From: Elusimicrobiota bacterium
GTDB taxonomy: Bacteria > Elusimicrobiota > Elusimicrobia > Elusimicrobiales > Elusimicrobiaceae
DNA length: 8,441 bases
Direction of reading: 5' to 3'
NCBI GenBank assembly: GCA_031258375.1
Contig: JAIRMX010000120.1
Span: 1 to 8,441, forward strand
The notes under the pieces were generated by a model that saw only the letters and a list, made by a program, of their open reading frames with translations, searched no databases and had not been told where the DNA came from. A program made the position numbers and the translations under genes. Below, piece after piece: positions 6,480-8,441 of this stretch (position 1 is its first letter; each line of letters opens with the position of its first letter).

Positions 6480-6564
6480 TTTATACTCCTTGAATTAAAT
6501 TAAACACACAACTCAAAACCAAAACGAAATAATCGAAATCGCGTGTTTTATCGGAAAAAGCAAT

Positions 6565-6619
6565 AAAAAAACGGCTGCTATACTTGAGCTATACAAGGAA
6601 CCCAAAATATAACAGCCGT
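6565..6619 (-). terminator. Intrinsic terminator of the structured RNA
   Basis: On the minus strand ACGGCTG-T-TATA (6619-6608) pairs with TATA-G-CAGCCGT (6582-6571), giving 12 pairs with one U-G wobble. A further inner helix (6605-6599 with 6590-6584) has an 8-nt loop. Six T (6570-6565) follow directly. No T-run follows on the plus strand. It ends about 85 nt before the pilin ATG. Confidence 0.88.
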
Positions 6620-6763
6620 AGTTTCCCGTTCGTGTAAACGGGAAACATTCAGCACAAAACACTGGGTTTATAACTCCCAATATTTTGTGCCTGATAACGG
6701 ACTGTTTTTTTGCCTTGTATAAACTTTTGATTTCTCAAAAGCTCACCTTATTCTTCATAAGGT
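6565..6763 (-). ncRNA. Structured RNA with tracrRNA-like nexus and terminal pseudoknot
   Basis: Read on the minus strand, this region is a chain of helices. In order: a 7-bp hairpin with GAAGA loop (6763-6745); a hairpin of 7 perfect pairs extendable to 11 with wobbles, capped by a GAAA tetraloop (6745-6720); AAGGC (6716-6712) and AGTCCGTTATCA (6703-6692); a hairpin GCACAAAA/TTTTGTGC with an inner TGGG/CCCA helix (6690-6652); a perfect 10-bp hairpin (6646-6621); and the terminator hairpin. The terminator loop CCTTGTAT (6598-6591) is exactly complementary to ATACAAGG (6720-6713). Strand choice rests on the GNRA-type loops and on the T-run, both present only on minus. The AAGGC plus AGTCCGTTATCA pair matches the S. 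pyogenes tracrRNA nexus as I remember it. The 5' end is uncertain and no clear promoter was found. A tracrRNA, another guide-scaffold RNA, or a cis-acting leader of the pilin gene are all possible. Confidence 0.7.
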
Positions 6764-6809
6764 TCCAAAAACAGAATCAAATTTTTATAAGCCGATTTGT
6801 TGCCTTTTT

Positions 6810-6985
6810 CTCCCTTTTGTAAAGAGCCTGCCCTCGAATGTCTCTATCGGGGGGAGTGTCGCTGAAAGCGACGAGGGATTTAATATTGTCTTTGTTTGCT
6901 TATAACTGCTTACATTAAATCTCTCTTCCGACTTAGAGACTTTCGTCCCTAAGTCTCCCTCTCTCTTTACTAATGAGAGAAAACA
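6810..6985. mobile_element. MITE-like imperfect palindromic repeat element
   Basis: Two arms face each other around an AT-rich centre (6885-6913). Left arm, plus strand: GTAAAGAG (6819-6826), GGGAG (6852-6856), hairpin GTCGCT-gaa-AGCGAC (6858-6872), GAGGGATTTAAT (6873-6884). Right arm, minus strand: GTAAAGAG (6970-6963), GGGAG (6959-6955), a hairpin of 7+3 bp with GAAA loop (6955-6930), GAGAGATTTAAT (6925-6914). The arms therefore share an order of motifs with 11 of 12 matches in the last one, while their hairpins differ in sequence. This layout, GGGAG - hairpin - GAGGGATTTAAT with AATATTAAATCCCTC, resembles short palindromic repeats I associate with gut bacterial genomes. It carries no transposase and would need one in trans. 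No target-site duplication was identified. Confidence 0.5.
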
Positions 6986-7076
6986 GCAACGTCAATTTTT
7001 TTCGGCTTACATATAACAACAGTTTTCCTTCTTTCATTTACCGATTATTTTTATTACACAACAAATTTTGCTTCTT

Positions 7077-7125
7077 TTGTCATAATTTACCGTCATAGTA
7101 TATATCTTTTCTAAAAAAGTATAAT
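7077..7125 (+). promoter_or_regulatory. Candidate promoter region of atpG-atpD
   Basis: Two overlapping possibilities are visible. TTGTCA (7077-7082) with TATATA (7099-7104) at 16 nt spacing would start near 7111, about 20 nt before the ATG. A perfect TATAAT (7120-7125) stands only 6 nt before the ATG at 7132, without a good -35 box, and would give a leaderless transcript. No ribosome site precedes the ATG, so either form would start translation without a Shine-Dalgarno pairing. Confidence 0.45.
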
Positions 7126-7131
7126 ATTAAT

Positions 7132-8031
7132 ATGCAGTCACTGCGGGATATACGTCAGGAAATTAAAGCGATTTCTTCAACGCGGCAGATAATGCTTACG
7201 ATGAAAATGATTTCTTCCGCGCGCATAAAAAAAGCCCAGCAGCAAATGGAGCAGGGCAGGCCGTTCGCTCAGAAAATGGCCGTTATGATAGATAATTTGC
7301 GCCGAGATATTCAAGATAAAGACAGCGCGATATATAAATCCCGCGCGTATAAGTTTTTTGATAATTCGCGCATAAAATGCAAAGACGCCGGCCTGATTTT
7401 AATTACGGCGGATAAAGGTCTTTGCGGAGCGTTCAACGCGACGGCTATGCGGGAAACTTTAAAATGGATACGCGCGAACGACGAAAGGGAAAAATATATA
7501 TTTGTCGTCGGCAAAAAAGGACGGGATTTCCTGCGCCGGCTGAAAGTTCCGCGCTTGAATATCGTCGGAGAGCTTATAGGCGTTTTCCCGCGCACAAATT
7601 ACGCGCACGCCGCGATGATACAAGAAGCAATGCAAACGTTAATTGACGAAGAAAAAATCAACAAAATAGATTTGATTTACAATAATTTTAAATCCATGGC
7701 CTCGCAAACGTTAATTATAAAAACGTTTCTGCCTTTTGATTTTGAAGAAATCCCGGGCGAAGACGATTTATCCGATTTTATATTTGAACCTAATATGCTT
7801 GAAATTTTTTTAACGCTTTTGCCGCGCTACATAAGCGCAAATATTTACAGGTTTTTACTCGAATCTCAAGCGGCCGAGCTTGCCGCGCGCATGAACGCCA
7901 TGGAAGCGGCGTCCAAAAACGCCGGCGGCATAATTGACAATCTAAAAGTTAAACTAAACAAAGTGCGTCAGGAAACGATAACAAACGAACTTACGGAAAT
8001 TATCAGCGGTGCAAACGCTTTAAATAATTGA
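7132..8031 (+). CDS. atpG: F1Fo ATP synthase subunit gamma
   Basis: Gamma is the central rotor shaft of the F1 sector, coupling proton or sodium flow through Fo to catalysis in the alpha/beta ring. The 299-residue product is of normal length. The N-terminal helix MQSLRDIRQEIKAISSTRQI followed by MLTMKMISSARIKKAQQ is diagnostic. The central Rossmann-like part has LILITADKGLCGAFN (88-102). The long C-terminal helix has the family ending ESQAAELAARMNAMEAASKN, with the last residues ELTEIISGANAL. Both terminal helices, which form the coiled-coil shaft, are intact. The start is ATG 7132, where homology begins. atpD follows after 21 nt. Unlike in the usual operon order, atpA is not directly upstream: the nearest gene on that side is a divergent pilin 652 nt away. 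Confidence 0.97.
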   Translation: MQSLRDIRQEIKAISSTRQIMLTMKMISSARIKKAQQQMEQGRPFAQKMAVMIDNLRRDIQDKDSAIYKSRAYKFFDNSRIKCKDAGLILITADKGLCGAFNATAMRETLKWIRANDEREKYIFVVGKKGRDFLRRLKVPRLNIVGELIGVFPRTNYAHAAMIQEAMQTLIDEEKINKIDLIYNNFKSMASQTLIIKTFLPFDFEEIPGEDDLSDFIFEPNMLEIFLTLLPRYISANIYRFLLESQAAELAARMNAMEAASKNAGGIIDNLKVKLNKVRQETITNELTEIISGANALNN

Positions 8032-8052
8032 GCTAAAGATAAGGGAAGATAT

Positions 8053-8441
8053 ATGAACAAAGGTAAAGTGGTACAAATAATAGGCCCGGCAATAGACGTG
8101 CAGTTTGACAATGGAAATTTGCCGGCGATAAATAACGCTCTGGAAATAAAAATAAACGGCAAAGAAAGCATTATAGCCGAAGTCGCGCAGCAGCTCGGCG
8201 ATAATATGGTGCGCGCGGTTGCGCTTGCGCCTACCGACGGGCTTGCGCGCGGATTTGAAACCGTCGATACCGGCTCGCCCTTAAAAGTTCCCGTGGGCGA
8301 AGCGTGTTTGGGACGGCTTATGAACGTGCTTGGCCGAGCGCAAGATCACCGCGGAGAAATAAAAACGGATAATTTCGCTTCCATACATACGCCGCCGCCG
8401 CCGTTGGAAGAGCAGGTTACGACTCCGCAGATTTTTGAAAC
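8053..8441 (+). CDS. atpD: F1Fo ATP synthase subunit beta, 5' part
   Basis: Beta carries the catalytic nucleotide sites of F1. The window holds the first 129 codons; the gene continues past base 8441. The N-terminal beta-barrel is clear: GKVVQIIGPAIDVQFDNGNL near residue 4, then MVRAVALAPTDGLARGFETV and GSPLKVPVGEACLGRLMNVLG. EEQVTTPQIFET at the window end precedes the P-loop domain, which is outside. The start ATG 8053 has AAGGGAAG about 5 nt upstream, a reasonable ribosome site. It lies 21 nt after the atpG stop and is surely co-transcribed with it. Confidence 0.97.
   Translation, partial: MNKGKVVQIIGPAIDVQFDNGNLPAINNALEIKINGKESIIAEVAQQLGDNMVRAVALAPTDGLARGFETVDTGSPLKVPVGEACLGRLMNVLGRAQDHRGEIKTDNFASIHTPPPPLEEQVTTPQIFE

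Noticed and set aside
6571..6763. tmRNA, RNase P RNA, SRP RNA or a c-di-GMP riboswitch for the structured region.
   Set aside because: None of the conserved segments I know for these RNAs (tRNA-like ends, GAGGAAAGTCC, the SRP GGAA-loop helix, the GEMM core) is present on either strand.
6967..6990. TTGACG-17-TAGTAA on the minus strand as promoter of the structured RNA.
   Set aside because: The -10 box matches the consensus poorly and would put the whole palindromic element in the transcript; left as undecided and not annotated.
6480..7131. CRISPR array as the source of the hairpins in the long intergenic region.
   Set aside because: The hairpins differ from one another and no direct repeat of 23-40 nt with regular spacers occurs.

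Overview
The window looks like a chromosomal segment of a low-GC Elusimicrobiota bacterium (Elusimicrobium/Endomicrobium type). This is inferred, not proven. The main clue is two dispersed single type IV pilin genes whose N-terminal helix (TLIELLVVVLIIGILAAIAL) is followed by PQYQKAVEKSRAAEAL, a style I associate with that phylum. The rest is AT-rich housekeeping DNA with frequent gcgc clusters. No plasmid or phage hallmark genes are visible.

Layout. (1) 1-317, minus: the 5' part of a type IV pilin gene. Its start codon and its conserved helix are in different frames, separated by a run of 14 G. (2) 499-975, minus: a short lipoprotein of unknown function with its own promoter. (3) 1094-4109, minus: a tight cluster of a PTS EIIA (PtsN-like) protein, an APC-family permease with a C-terminal universal-stress-like domain, and peptide deformylase (def). 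The junctions are 3 nt and 1 nt. (4) 4110-4415: a gene-poor gap with the cluster promoter, a doubtful 36-codon ORF, a GC-rich palindrome and an AT-only palindrome. (5) 4416-5836, minus: xseA and xseB, the two exonuclease VII subunits, overlapping as ATGA. (6) 5985-6479, minus: a complete type IV pilin gene. (7) 6480-7131: 650 nt without a protein gene. It holds a strongly structured RNA on the minus strand that ends in a textbook intrinsic terminator, and beyond it a ~175-bp imperfect palindrome resembling a miniature mobile repeat. (8) 7132-8441, plus: atpG and the start of atpD (F1 ATP synthase gamma and beta), with no atpA before them.

The genes fall into ordinary functions: surface pili, solute uptake with PTS-linked control, N-terminal protein maturation, DNA repair and ATP synthesis. 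The notable parts are not coding. The first is the G14 tract, a plausible phase-variation switch in a pilin leader. The second is the minus-strand RNA at about 6565-6763. It contains AAGGC followed by AGTCCGTTATCA, as I remember the nexus of Streptococcus pyogenes tracrRNA, then three further hairpins and a T-run, and its terminator loop is perfectly complementary (8 nt) to the start of the nexus. It could be a stand-alone tracrRNA-like guide-scaffold RNA, or an attenuator-like leader of the downstream pilin gene. No cas gene or CRISPR array is in this window. Three genes (xseA, atpG, EIIA) also have -10-like boxes so close to the ATG that they may be read from leaderless or nearly leaderless mRNAs.
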